A stretch of DNA of 13,539 nt from positions 1 through 13,539 of the forward strand of contig URFI01000035.1 in NCBI GenBank assembly GCA_900547085.1. Reading direction: 5' to 3'. Below the pieces are notes generated by a model. That model saw only the letters and a list, made by a program, of their open reading frames with translations. It searched no databases and was not told the DNA's origin. A program made the translations under genes and the position numbers. The stretch is from an uncultured Prevotella sp. GTDB taxonomy: Bacteria; Bacteroidota; Bacteroidia; Bacteroidales; Bacteroidaceae. Below, piece by piece: positions 6,287-13,539 of this stretch; within the stretch, counting starts at the first letter, position 1; each line of letters opens with the position of its first letter.

Positions 6287-9200
6287 ATGTCAAAGATATT
6301 ATCCTATAATAAGAAAACATCCGGTGAAGATTGGATTCCGTTGAGCAGTCAATACAACGCTGACGAGATAGAGATGATCGCTGATCCCAATGCGGGGTTG
6401 TCACAACAGCCTCGTACGGCCATTCCTTCTCCGTTCGCACAGATGGATTTGGTGAAGAATGCTTTCAAACGACTGTCCATGAATGCCCGTCTGCAAGGCG
6501 AAGCGATGGACGAGAAGTTGGTTTCCAATGCGCTGGACATTGCCCAATTGTTCTTTAATTACTCTGAATTGCGCAATCAACTGCAGATTGTGGAATGGAA
6601 CCGAGCCACCGAGTTGGAGAAGTTGAAAGACTCACCACAGCATCGTTTGTTGGGCGAGACCATTGAGATGTTCTTACATCAAGACCAAGAAGCCTTCAAC
6701 TTCGACCAGTTGGATCGCTTGTATTTTTTGGTTTATGGCAACCAGGTCATTGGTTCTACCTCGCCAATCACGCTCTTCGTGGCATCACCCAATGCGCAAG
6801 AAGGGCTCTGCGACATCCCCGTAGAGCAGAATGTGCAGCTCTTTAGCCTGTGGCGCCCGCTGTATATGCGTAGCGAACGCTTCGTTAAGTACATCTATGC
6901 CTTGTTCACAGCCTACCCAGAGTTGAAGCGTCGTTGCGGTGAAGTGAACAGTTACCTCATCGCCAATCTGCCTTTGTTGCCCGCTGCGCTGCAGAATGAC
7001 ATCCTGAAGGAGATAGGCAATCCTGCCGCCATGGACCTGAATAACGCTGACCGGGCACGCGCTTTCCTCGAAACCAACTTCATGCAGATGGAAGAAGGCG
7101 TACAGGCTTTGGGCGTTCCGTTCTACGGTGCCCGCCCAGAAGACGTTCAGGCGGCCATTGCAGCCAGTGACTTCAGAATGAAACCCTCACGACCTGTGGA
7201 TGGTATCGTGCCGCTGGTGCTGCAGAATCATCTCAATGCAACACAGACAGACACCTTCACTTATATCACCGGAACATGGGATGACAACACCGTAATCAGA
7301 CCGGAAGATTATGCTGTAGAGCCGGAAAAGCGCATCTTGCCAGCCACCACGCATCAGTATCCGTGGCTGACTGACGATGATTTTTTCCAACCTGCGTTGA
7401 TCAAACTCGATTATACCCTCGACCGTGATTGCTTTTTTGACGGCAATCTCACCAGTGCGACGCGCGATGCCGATGACCACAACTTCATCTTACCCTTGAA
7501 GCCTCTTTACTTCAAGTATTTCAACGTAAGCGACTTGTGGGGCACCATCAATGGCCGACCACGTTTCGAAATGACGCATGGCATGAGGGGAAATGTCGAA
7601 ACATTGACCGCCACGCTGCGCATTCCTGTGCAGAAAGAGCGCCATTACATCACGCTACAGCGCACCTATGTGTCGAGTCGCAACGTTGATTTGGCTTATG
7701 ACAGGACAAACGACCATGGCTATTTCGTCACCGTACCGTTCGCATTGAGCATATTCCCGTTCATGCGAACGTCGGGATTGAAACAATATAACGTGCAATT
7801 GGTTGACCGTGCGCTGGGCATGTTAGAGAACTTTCGCATCGATTTGTCATTCTATCACGACGGCTATCGCAATGGGATGAACCCCGATGACGTCGTCATG
7901 CGCGACCGATCCCTCAAGGCTGAGAAGCGAGTAGGATCCAAATATTATCGCTTGCAGGATGATTTCGATTACCTCAACGTCACACTTACCGACGATCATG
8001 GCAACCTGGCGGCCGAAGGAGTGCTGTGTCCTCGATGGCCAGCGCACGTCCAAGGCAACGAAGCCTTTACGTTCTCCGTCGACTTTGGTACGACCAACAC
8101 ACATGTAGAGTCGATGAAAAACGGCGACATGCCCGAGCCTTTGGGTGTCAGTGCTTCTGCGCGTGAACGGTTGTTGGCCACTTCGTATAACGGAGAGAGC
8201 ATCTTGTATGACGTGATTATGAAGCAGGAGTTCCTGCCGAAGGTCATCGGTGAGAACTATGGATTCCCACAACGCACCGTCTTGTCCGAGTGTGAACGCC
8301 TTGATGCCATCAATGTCGACCGAATTGTGGCGTTGGGCGATGCCAACATTCCCTTTATCTATGAGAAGGAATCTATTGGCTATGGCAACCGAATTGTGCC
8401 CAACCTGAAATGGTCTACAGAGGTGGCTAACAGCAAGCGGGTGCGCGCTTACCTGATGGAGTTGGCCTTGCTGATGCGCACCAAGGTGTTCTTGGAGAAC
8501 GGTGACATGGCCAAGACGCGCCTGGTTTGGTTCTATCCGCTGTCCATGAAGGTGGGCAACGTGCGCAAATTGGGCGAGATGTGGGCAAAAACCTTCAGTG
8601 AAGTTTTTGGCATTCCCGTGACAGAAGACAATCTGATACAGATGCCCGAGAGCGTGGCTCCATATTATTTCTACAAAAGTTCAAGTCAGTTCAAGGGTGC
8701 AGCCAGTACCGTTGCCAGCATTGACATCGGTGGTGGATCCAGTGATGTGGTGGTCTATGCGAGCAATGCGCAGCAACCTACCATCCTCACGTCGTTCAGG
8801 TTTGCCGCCAACGTACTCTTTGGTGACGGCTTCTCGGACGTTCCTCACGGCGATACCAACCCCATGCTCGTGAAATATGTTGATTATTTCAAACGCTTGT
8901 TTGATGCAGACGATGACAAATATGGCGAGTTGAACGGTATCTTGGACGACATCACAGCCAAGCGAAAGTCTGAAGATATCAACGCTTTCTTGTTCTCAGT
9001 GATTAATAATAAGGTGGTTGGCGACAACGATGTCTTCTCCTACAACATGCGACTCAACGAAGACGGACAGCGCAAAATCGTCTTCATTTACTTCTTCGTA
9101 ACGCTCATCTACTATGTGGCCAAGATGATGAAGCACCGCAATCTCGACATGCCTCGCAGCATCATGTTCTCCGGTACGGGTTCGAAGGTGTTGGACATCG

Positions 9201-9757
9201 TTGGTACGCAGCGCGACCTAGACCTCATAGCACAGACAGTCATCGAGCGAGTGTACGGCCAACAGTACGATCAGGATGGGTTCAACATCGTCATGGAGAA
9301 GAAAGAACCGAAACAAATTACATGCCGGGGTGCCTTGATGCAAGTGGCTGACAGTACCGGTTGCGAACATGTTCACCAATTGAACCGACTGATGGACAGC
9401 TTTGACAGTTCCGTGAAGTACAATTACACCATGCTCAGTCAGGAAACGCTGCGCTACGAAGACATGGACAAGGAGGAGGTTTGCGCCGCCATCGTTGAGC
9501 AGGTACGCCAATTCAATGACTTCTTCTGCCAGCTCTGCGACGACATTCATGTGGTAGACAGGTTGTTGGTTGATAATCACAGTCTGCAACTGTTTAAGCA
9601 ATTGGTTAACAAAGACTTGATGCATCATTTGGTGAATGGCTGGAACTTCGTTAACAAGAATCAAGACGACAAGAACGGCAGCGACCTCATTGAGGACACT
9701 TTGTTCTTCTATCCAATTATTGGCAGCATTCGGGATAATTTGATTGAGAACTTATAA
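6287..9757 (+). CDS. Large actin/Hsp70-fold ATPase, SrfB-like
   Basis: 1156 residues, no signal peptide. The actin-like ATPase core lies in the C-terminal half. Phosphate-1 motif DFGTTNT at 599-605, phosphate-2 motif DIGGGSSDVVVY at 813-824 and adenosine-type motif SGTGSK at 962-967 are all present in the right order and with intact glycines and acidic residues, so ATP binding and hydrolysis are likely. The general layout, a very large protein with this split core, matches the SrfB family (called a virulence factor in Salmonella annotation). Residues 1 to about 590 have no motif I recognise; residues 80-290 look mainly helical and 310-590 mixed beta. After 970 a helical tail rich in Asp, Gln and Asn follows. 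It begins 30 bases after the tubulin-like gene and is followed 22 bases later by the coiled-coil gene, so it is the core of the cluster. Its partner is presumably the tubulin-like protein, an inference from adjacency. Confidence 0.83.
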   Translation: MSKILSYNKKTSGEDWIPLSSQYNADEIEMIADPNAGLSQQPRTAIPSPFAQMDLVKNAFKRLSMNARLQGEAMDEKLVSNALDIAQLFFNYSELRNQLQIVEWNRATELEKLKDSPQHRLLGETIEMFLHQDQEAFNFDQLDRLYFLVYGNQVIGSTSPITLFVASPNAQEGLCDIPVEQNVQLFSLWRPLYMRSERFVKYIYALFTAYPELKRRCGEVNSYLIANLPLLPAALQNDILKEIGNPAAMDLNNADRARAFLETNFMQMEEGVQALGVPFYGARPEDVQAAIAASDFRMKPSRPVDGIVPLVLQNHLNATQTDTFTYITGTWDDNTVIRPEDYAVEPEKRILPATTHQYPWLTDDDFFQPALIKLDYTLDRDCFFDGNLTSATRDADDHNFILPLKPLYFKYFNVSDLWGTINGRPRFEMTHGMRGNVETLTATLRIPVQKERHYITLQRTYVSSRNVDLAYDRTNDHGYFVTVPFALSIFPFMRTSGLKQYNVQLVDRALGMLENFRIDLSFYHDGYRNGMNPDDVVMRDRSLKAEKRVGSKYYRLQDDFDYLNVTLTDDHGNLAAEGVLCPRWPAHVQGNEAFTFSVDFGTTNTHVESMKNGDMPEPLGVSASARERLLATSYNGESILYDVIMKQEFLPKVIGENYGFPQRTVLSECERLDAINVDRIVALGDANIPFIYEKESIGYGNRIVPNLKWSTEVANSKRVRAYLMELALLMRTKVFLENGDMAKTRLVWFYPLSMKVGNVRKLGEMWAKTFSEVFGIPVTEDNLIQMPESVAPYYFYKSSSQFKGAASTVASIDIGGGSSDVVVYASNAQQPTILTSFRFAANVLFGDGFSDVPHGDTNPMLVKYVDYFKRLFDADDDKYGELNGILDDITAKRKSEDINAFLFSVINNKVVGDNDVFSYNMRLNEDGQRKIVFIYFFVTLIYYVAKMMKHRNLDMPRSIMFSGTGSKVLDIVGTQRDLDLIAQTVIERVYGQQYDQDGFNIVMEKKEPKQITCRGALMQVADSTGCEHVHQLNRLMDSFDSSVKYNYTMLSQETLRYEDMDKEEVCAAIVEQVRQFNDFFCQLCDDIHVVDRLLVDNHSLQLFKQLVNKDLMHHLVNGWNFVNKNQDDKNGSDLIEDTLFFYPIIGSIRDNLIENL

Positions 9758-9765
9758 AAACGTGG

Positions 9766-9770
9766 GGAGG
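9766..9770 (+). promoter_or_regulatory. Unusual strong Shine-Dalgarno site for the coiled-coil gene
   Basis: ggagg (within ggggagg, 9764-9770) lies nine bases before the ATG at 9780. No other gene start in this window has such a site, as expected for Bacteroidetes, which rarely use it. It supports the start at 9780. Confidence 0.5.
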
Positions 9771-9779
9771 TAAAGACTT

Positions 9780-10352
9780 ATGTTTCAAGGACAGATTGAA
9801 CGGCAGATACAACAGCAACTCGAACCCTATGAGGAACGCATGGCAAAGTTGGAAAAGCATGTGGTTGCGTTGCGGGATCAGGTAAAACAGCTGACCGCTG
9901 CGCTGCAACAAATGCAGGAACAGCAGAAACAAAAGTCCACGACCGAACGTGATACCGCTGATTCGTTGGAACCGCAGACGGGTGTAGAGCTTCAGCGCGA
10001 ACAATCCCACCAGATGGCCACATCCTCGCCATCAGCCAGTCGTGTTTGTTATTTGCCGGCGCCAAGCAGTGACGGCTGTTTCAACAGCGCATCGCCTACC
10101 GAGCAGATTGGCAAAAGCATCTACCAGCTCACAACCACAGATGGTGTGAACGGCACATTCATCATGTTGAACAGTCCAGATGCCCTTGCCACGGCCATGA
10201 TTAGCGTTTCTCAGTTTGTCAAGCCGGTGTGCAAGGTCGTTGGCAACGCCAGTGTCTATCCTCGTTCCATCGAAACGGTTGACGAAGGGTCGGCCGTGTT
10301 TGAGAATGGAATATGGCGTGTGGTGAACAAGGCGGTGGTGAAATTTGATTAG
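9780..10352 (+). CDS. Coiled-coil protein with small C-terminal domain, last close gene of the cluster
   Basis: 190 residues. Residues about 5-60 are strongly predicted coiled coil, with heptads in ERMAKLEKHVVALRDQVKQL followed by glutamine-rich QQMQEQQKQK. A disordered Ser/Thr/Gln linker (about 60-105) leads to a compact, mostly beta C-terminal domain of about 80 residues (IYQLTTTDGVNGTFIMLN, ATAMISVSQFV, GIWRVVNKAVVKF). No signal peptide or membrane segment. I do not know the family. The short 22-base gap behind the ATPase gene and the unusual GGAGG site argue for cotranslation with the ATPase. It could oligomerise and act as an adaptor or regulator of the ATPase or tubulin-like filament; in enterobacteria SrfB is encoded beside SrfA and SrfC, but I see no clear similarity to those. 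Confidence 0.78.
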   Translation: MFQGQIERQIQQQLEPYEERMAKLEKHVVALRDQVKQLTAALQQMQEQQKQKSTTERDTADSLEPQTGVELQREQSHQMATSSPSASRVCYLPAPSSDGCFNSASPTEQIGKSIYQLTTTDGVNGTFIMLNSPDALATAMISVSQFVKPVCKVVGNASVYPRSIETVDEGSAVFENGIWRVVNKAVVKFD

Positions 10353-10380
10353 TGATTGATTCGTTTTTTCACACACTTAT

Positions 10381-10490
10381 CTATTGACGTCCAAACTCCT
10401 ATCTATAGGCGTCCAAACTCATTGCTATTGGATGCCAAACTCATTGCTATTGGATGCCAAACTCATTGCTATTGAACTCCAATTTGATTG
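10381..10490 (+). repeat. Five tandem copies of a 22-bp repeat
   Basis: Copies start at 10381, 10403, 10425, 10447 and 10469. The unit begins ctattggatgcc and ends actcattg. Copies three and four are identical; copies one, two and five diverge (gacgtcc, ggcgtcc, gaactcc in the middle) and a decayed sixth starts at 10491 (ctattt). The array fills the 200-base gap between the coiled-coil and zinc-ribbon genes. The period of 22 is about two helical turns. It lacks dyad symmetry and spacers, so it is not a CRISPR array. Confidence 0.9.
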
Positions 10491-10553
10491 CTATTTGTTA
10501 CTCATTGATACACAATTGGTTAGAACACTCTATTTAAAAGTAAACCTATTGAT

Positions 10554-11390
10554 ATGCAAGTAAAATGTCCCAAGTGTAGATTTCGTTACGACATCACAGC
10601 CCCGAGCGGTATGTCAGAGATAGCCTGTGTGTGTCCCAGATGTGGACAGCCCTTCACGTATCTCATGGAAGATGCGGCTGACCAGCAGGCTGAACCTTCG
10701 ACATCTAATCAGGATGCAGTTGTTGAGGAATCGACAAGCGATGTTCCCGCTGCGCAGACGGACACGCCAACCGACACCTCTGCGGTAGGGGCAACGCGCA
10801 CTACCACAAAAAGACCTGCCGGTCGTTCTGAAAATCTGAGTTGGCAGCGAATGAATACATCTCGTGACAATGCTGTAAGAAAGAATCATCCGCCCATGAC
10901 AGGCAACGGCAACGAGCAGAATCAAAAGCGAGGTGGTTTCTTCCGTTCGTGTTTCTTCCTGTTCTTTGTTATTCTTTTGGTGCTGGTGTTAACTGTCAGA
11001 AGTTGTTGGAAATCAGCTCGCACCGATCGGTTGGACAGCTCTTCCTTGGCCGATGATAATACGGAATACCGTCTTGATTCAGAACATGACGTGCCATCTT
11101 CTCATGCAGAGGTAGATCCTTTTGAAGAAATTCATCCTGGAAAAGCACCCAGCTGGATACAAGGAACATGGACATACGGAACAGATTATGGGGTCATCAA
11201 GTTGACCATCAACGATAAAAAAATCACGGAGAGCATTGGCGATGAGACCGTCAGTGGAACGTTTTATTATGAAAACCGACGTTTGGTTTGTGATTTTGGC
11301 GATCCCAACAACATCACCATTTACCGACTTGACACCGAACGTCAGCAGATTGACGCTGGCAACGGCATGCTCATGGAGAAACAACCGTAG
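10554..11390 (+). CDS. Zinc-ribbon membrane protein with C-terminal beta domain
   Basis: 278 residues. An N-terminal zinc ribbon uses Cys5-x2-Cys8 and Cys27-x2-Cys30 (CPKC...CPRC), similar to MJ0042-type ribbons found at the start of many bacterial membrane proteins; Cys25 is an extra cysteine. Residues 35-125 are low-complexity, Asp/Thr/Ser rich and then basic. One transmembrane helix follows (about 133-148, CFFLFFVILLVLVLTV), flanked by basic residues, which suggests the ribbon stays in the cytoplasm. The last 80 residues (PSWIQGTWTYGTDYGVIKLT..., 198-278) form a lipocalin-like or similar small beta domain common in Bacteroidetes, likely in the periplasm. It is codirectional with the VWA/tubulin-like cluster but separated from it by the 22-bp repeats, so cotranscription is uncertain; I saw no clear TAnnTTTG promoter just upstream. 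It ends at a good terminator. Function unknown; a sensor or assembly factor is possible. Confidence 0.82.
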   Translation: MQVKCPKCRFRYDITAPSGMSEIACVCPRCGQPFTYLMEDAADQQAEPSTSNQDAVVEESTSDVPAAQTDTPTDTSAVGATRTTTKRPAGRSENLSWQRMNTSRDNAVRKNHPPMTGNGNEQNQKRGGFFRSCFFLFFVILLVLVLTVRSCWKSARTDRLDSSSLADDNTEYRLDSEHDVPSSHAEVDPFEEIHPGKAPSWIQGTWTYGTDYGVIKLTINDKKITESIGDETVSGTFYYENRRLVCDFGDPNNITIYRLDTERQQIDAGNGMLMEKQP

Positions 11391-11391
11391 G

Positions 11392-11424
11392 AGTTTTGCC
11401 GTTGTGCGGCGGCAAAACTTTATT
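11392..11424 (+). terminator. Rho-independent terminator after the zinc-ribbon gene
   Basis: agttttgccg (11392-11401) pairs perfectly with cggcaaaact (11410-11419), an 8-base loop, then tttatt. It begins two bases after the stop codon and closes the plus-strand block. Confidence 0.85.
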
Positions 11425-11790
11425 GCATGCGCTACTTCACAGTAGGGGAGAGTGCTGATTTCTTAGATTTGATTTGTTGTCTGACATAGCTGGAATATGT
11501 AGCTTCTGGAATGATTGAGTGGGCTACATGAGCTCGCACCTGCTGATTATCTATGCGGGCTTTGCGATGTGTGTGCGTGACTTCTTCATAAAACAACCAC
11601 TCATAGTTTTGCCTTTTTTAGTTGTCGACGTTAGTTGGATTCATCCATCCTAACTGTCGATATTTGCAAAACCACGAGTGGTTGTTGGTTTATGTGAGAT
11701 TTGTGCGGTTTGAATCAGGTGTTTGTTTCAATTTTGTGAACAAGCCATGTCTGATTCACTTCACACTATCTATTTTATTTTCTTTACCTT
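11425..11790. other. Convergent intergenic region
   Basis: About 365 bases between the zinc-ribbon gene and the stop of the OmpA-family gene. No gene is supported. It holds the long inverted repeat at 11592-11686 and a second dyad, tgaatcag (11711-11718) with ctgattca (11751-11758), which on the minus strand is the first hairpin after the OmpA-family gene and might help terminate it, although no T run follows. Confidence 0.55.
11592..11686. repeat. Long nested inverted repeat
   Basis: The 21-base arms 11592-11612 (aacaaccactcat...) and 11666-11686 are complementary at 19 of 21 positions. Between them a second dyad is nested: tcgac (11625-11629) with gtcga (11656-11660), and agtt (11633-11636) and gga (11637-11639) with tcc and aact around 11648-11654. 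The whole 95 bases can fold into one long hairpin. It could be a MITE-like element, a bidirectional terminator, or a structured small RNA. Confidence 0.65.
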
Positions 11791-12723
11791 TTAGAGTGAT
11801 ACGCACACCTCAACTCTGCGCGCATACGTGTTCATTTCAGAATGTTTATCAATGCCGTACGAGAGTGCAGACACTTGATTGGCGTGGACACCCTTCTTCA
11901 ATAAGTAGGTTCTTACGCTGTTCATCCTGCGCATGGCAAGGTCACGATTGAACGCTTTCGGACCATCTTGACTGGAAAAACCTGTCAGTTCGGCTTTCAA
12001 CTTTCGATTGTTCTTCAGCGTTTCTGCCAAGCCATCGAGCGTGTGCTTCGCCTCTTTTGACAATGCATCTGACGATATTTCAAAGAATACCTGTCTGATA
12101 TTGGTGTCAAATGGTGCAATCTTCGCTGTCTGTGCTGGCTGAACCAGTTCATGATTCTGGGTACTTTCCTCTTGCGGAGCAGCCATCATCACCGTGTCCT
12201 TTTGCGCACGGAAGTTGTTGAGCTGCCGTGCCATGGAATCTACCTGTTGTCTGACGGCTGGATCCTGAACGGTTGTACTCAAAGTCTCAATTTGCTTTTG
12301 CAATTGATTGATCTGTTCTTGCAATTGCTCAGTTTGTGTTGAGTTCTCCGATTCTGCGTTCTCCGGCATCAGATTTTGTACCGGTGGATATGGCGGATAG
12401 ATGGACTGTGTACCATTCTGTGGAACATACATTGGTATGTACTCCACTCTTCTGGCTGACGAGTTGTATACAGGAACCGTCTGTCCCGGCTGAGATGGAC
12501 GGTAGTTGTATCCTCTCCGCTGTCGCCTTACATTTCTGTTCGGCCTGTATTGATTTCTCATTTCGCTGGCAGCCACGCCTCTTAGCACTTCCATCAGTTC
12601 GTTTCTATCGACCACGATGGTGTCATCCGCAGCAGGTGCCGCACCCATAACGGGTGCTGCACTTGTGTAGGAGAAGGGTAGTGCTAGAAAGGCAAGTGTT
12701 GCCAGACCGTACTTTTTCATCAT
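11791..12723 (-). CDS. OmpA-family peptidoglycan-binding protein
   Basis: 310 residues. Signal peptide 1-22 (MMKK, then YGLATLAFLALPFSYTSA). A Tyr/Pro/Arg/Asn-rich low-complexity segment (55-125) is followed by a coiled coil (about 131-175, QLQEQINQLQKQIETL). The C-terminal 100 residues are an OmpA-like domain: VFFEISSDAL, TGFSSQDGPKAFNRDLAMRR, then RTYLLKKGV and finally NTYARRVEV, where the paired arginines match the conserved NRRVE site that contacts diaminopimelate of peptidoglycan. The aspartate before the conserved glycine is shifted (SSQDG rather than HTDxxG). It lies 11 bases after the beta-barrel gene and is surely in the same operon. The protein probably links the outer membrane barrel or other envelope parts to the cell wall. 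A second Met (codon 2) is an alternative start. Confidence 0.9.
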   Translation of the reverse strand: MMKKYGLATLAFLALPFSYTSAAPVMGAAPAADDTIVVDRNELMEVLRGVAASEMRNQYRPNRNVRRQRRGYNYRPSQPGQTVPVYNSSARRVEYIPMYVPQNGTQSIYPPYPPVQNLMPENAESENSTQTEQLQEQINQLQKQIETLSTTVQDPAVRQQVDSMARQLNNFRAQKDTVMMAAPQEESTQNHELVQPAQTAKIAPFDTNIRQVFFEISSDALSKEAKHTLDGLAETLKNNRKLKAELTGFSSQDGPKAFNRDLAMRRMNSVRTYLLKKGVHANQVSALSYGIDKHSEMNTYARRVEVCVSL

Positions 12724-12734
12724 ATTTTCTTAGA

Positions 12735-13539
12735 TTAGAATGTGAACGAATAGCCTAAGGCAACCTGATTTTGCTTGGTAAGGCTGCGTGCGGAGTAGTC
12801 TAAGAATACTCTTCCGCTGAGCATGTCTACGCTAACACCAAGGATGATGTTAGAGCCAAAGTGAGTGTCATCGCCATGGAATACGCCAAGACCAAGGCCA
12901 GCGTATGGTATAAATTTGCCCAATGCATCGGACTTAAAGTTGTAGATAACATTTCCAGAGATACCCATTCCGCTGTCGTTAGCCATTGCTGCGTACAGCT
13001 CTGGCACGAAATCGAGGTTGGTAGAACCAATCTGCATGTATCCGCGAACGCCGAAGTTCCATGAAGTCAGATCACCGAATCCCATACCTGTGATGATACC
13101 CAGGCGGTTCAGCTTCAGACGTTTGCCTGTTGTAGGATGGTATCCGGCTGTTTCACCGTCTGCTGTTCCTGGTACATATTGGTTACCCGTGGCACCATTG
13201 CCCTCGTAAACAACTGTTGTTTCGCCTGCATTGCGTTGGCTGATCACCTTGTTCAGCTTCTCATTCATGATGCGGAGTTCTTTTCTCAACTGCTCAGTTT
13301 CAGCGTTGTTTTGAACTGGTTGCATTCTTTGCATCGGTACAACGGTACGAGTTGGCTGTTGTGGCATTTCGTAGTTGTAGTTGTTGTAGTTATAGTCGTA
13401 GTCATAACCATCGTCATAACTGCGTGCACTCTGGCGAGCTTCCCTTGTGATGCGGCTCACCAAATCGTTGAGTTGACTGCGTGTCATCTTTACGTTGCTA
13501 CTACTGTTCTCACCCAGTTCGTTCACCAGTTTGCGCTTC
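12735..13539 (-). CDS. Outer membrane beta-barrel protein, N-terminus outside window
   Basis: The frame remains open to the window edge; residues KRKL precede the GTG at 13526, so that GTG is not necessarily the start. Of the visible 267 residues, the first part is a Tyr/Asp/Asn-rich segment (SYDDGYDYDYNYNNYNYE) and a short coiled coil (TEQLRKELRIMNEKLNKVI). The last 125 residues have alternating beta strands (NFGVRGYMQIG, FIPYAGLGLGVFHG, RVFLDYSAR) and end in VALGYSFTF with a terminal phenylalanine, typical of small outer membrane barrels of the OmpA/OmpW type. Signal peptide and promoter are outside the window. It is cotranscribed with the OmpA-family gene and the two probably act together in anchoring or stabilising the outer membrane. 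Confidence 0.85.
   Translation of the reverse strand, partial: KRKLVNELGENSSSNVKMTRSQLNDLVSRITREARQSARSYDDGYDYDYNYNNYNYEMPQQPTRTVVPMQRMQPVQNNAETEQLRKELRIMNEKLNKVISQRNAGETTVVYEGNGATGNQYVPGTADGETAGYHPTTGKRLKLNRLGIITGMGFGDLTSWNFGVRGYMQIGSTNLDFVPELYAAMANDSGMGISGNVIYNFKSDALGKFIPYAGLGLGVFHGDDTHFGSNIILGVSVDMLSGRVFLDYSARSLTKQNQVALGYSFTF

Noticed and set aside
7847..8272. Antisense frame of 141 codons inside the SrfB-like gene
   Set aside because: It overlaps the phosphate-1 motif region of the real gene and shows no protein-like features.
9218..9664. Antisense frame of 148 codons near the end of the SrfB-like gene
   Set aside because: Shadow of the coding strand; hydrophobic-valine runs arise from complementing Asp/Asn-rich codons.
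10381..10490. CRISPR array
   Set aside because: The 22-bp units are directly contiguous, with no spacers, and there are no cas genes.
11622..11951. Plus-strand frame of 109 codons over the convergent gap
   Set aside because: It starts in the inverted repeat, runs antisense into the OmpA-family gene and shows no recognisable domain.

Overview
The window looks like chromosome of a Bacteroidales bacterium, most likely Prevotella or a close relative. Reasons: a GH92 alpha-mannosidase end, a BspA-type leucine-rich-repeat surface protein with a type IX-like C-terminal sorting domain, promoters of the Bacteroidetes type (TTG/TTTG, about 20 bases, TATCTTTG), an almost complete lack of Shine-Dalgarno sites, and a lipoprotein plus OmpA-family envelope set. 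The genus is inferred; no rRNA or other phylogenetic marker is present.

Layout. 1-470 (+): 3' end of a GH92 glycosidase, followed by a strong hairpin (515-570). 571-1281: about 700 bases with no convincing gene, but with several dyad structures and a possible 41-codon ORF. 1282-2211 (-): BspA-like LRR protein with its own promoter. 2212-2658: divergent regulatory region holding one minus-strand promoter and two near-identical plus-strand promoter copies 66 bp apart. 2659-10352 (+): a five-gene co-directional cluster made of a VWA-domain lipoprotein, a four-helix small membrane protein, a tubulin/FtsZ-like GTPase homologue, a 1156-residue actin/Hsp70-fold (SrfB-like) ATPase and a coiled-coil protein. 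10381-10490: 22-bp tandem repeats. 10554-11390 (+): zinc ribbon, one transmembrane helix and a beta-rich C-terminal domain, ending in a rho-independent terminator. 11425-11790: convergent intergenic region with a long nested inverted repeat. 11791-13539 (-): two-gene envelope operon, a beta-barrel outer membrane protein (cut by the window edge) followed by an OmpA-family peptidoglycan-binding protein.

The centre of interest is the 2659-10352 cluster. It combines a tubulin-fold NTPase and an actin-fold ATPase, the two classic cytomotive folds, with an exported VWA lipoprotein and an integral membrane protein. A plausible reading is an envelope-associated machine: two cytoplasmic nucleotide-dependent proteins, a coiled-coil partner, a membrane link, and a VWA adhesion or scaffold module on the far side of the inner membrane (or on the outer membrane). 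From memory, FtsZ-tubulin families linked by gene neighbourhood to VWA proteins and OmpA-family proteins were described by Makarova and Koonin (2010) as a predicted membrane-remodelling system. This locus may be a Bacteroidetes version of it, but the actin/SrfB-like partner, the lipoprotein form of the VWA protein and the zinc-ribbon neighbour deserve separate attention. The function is unknown.
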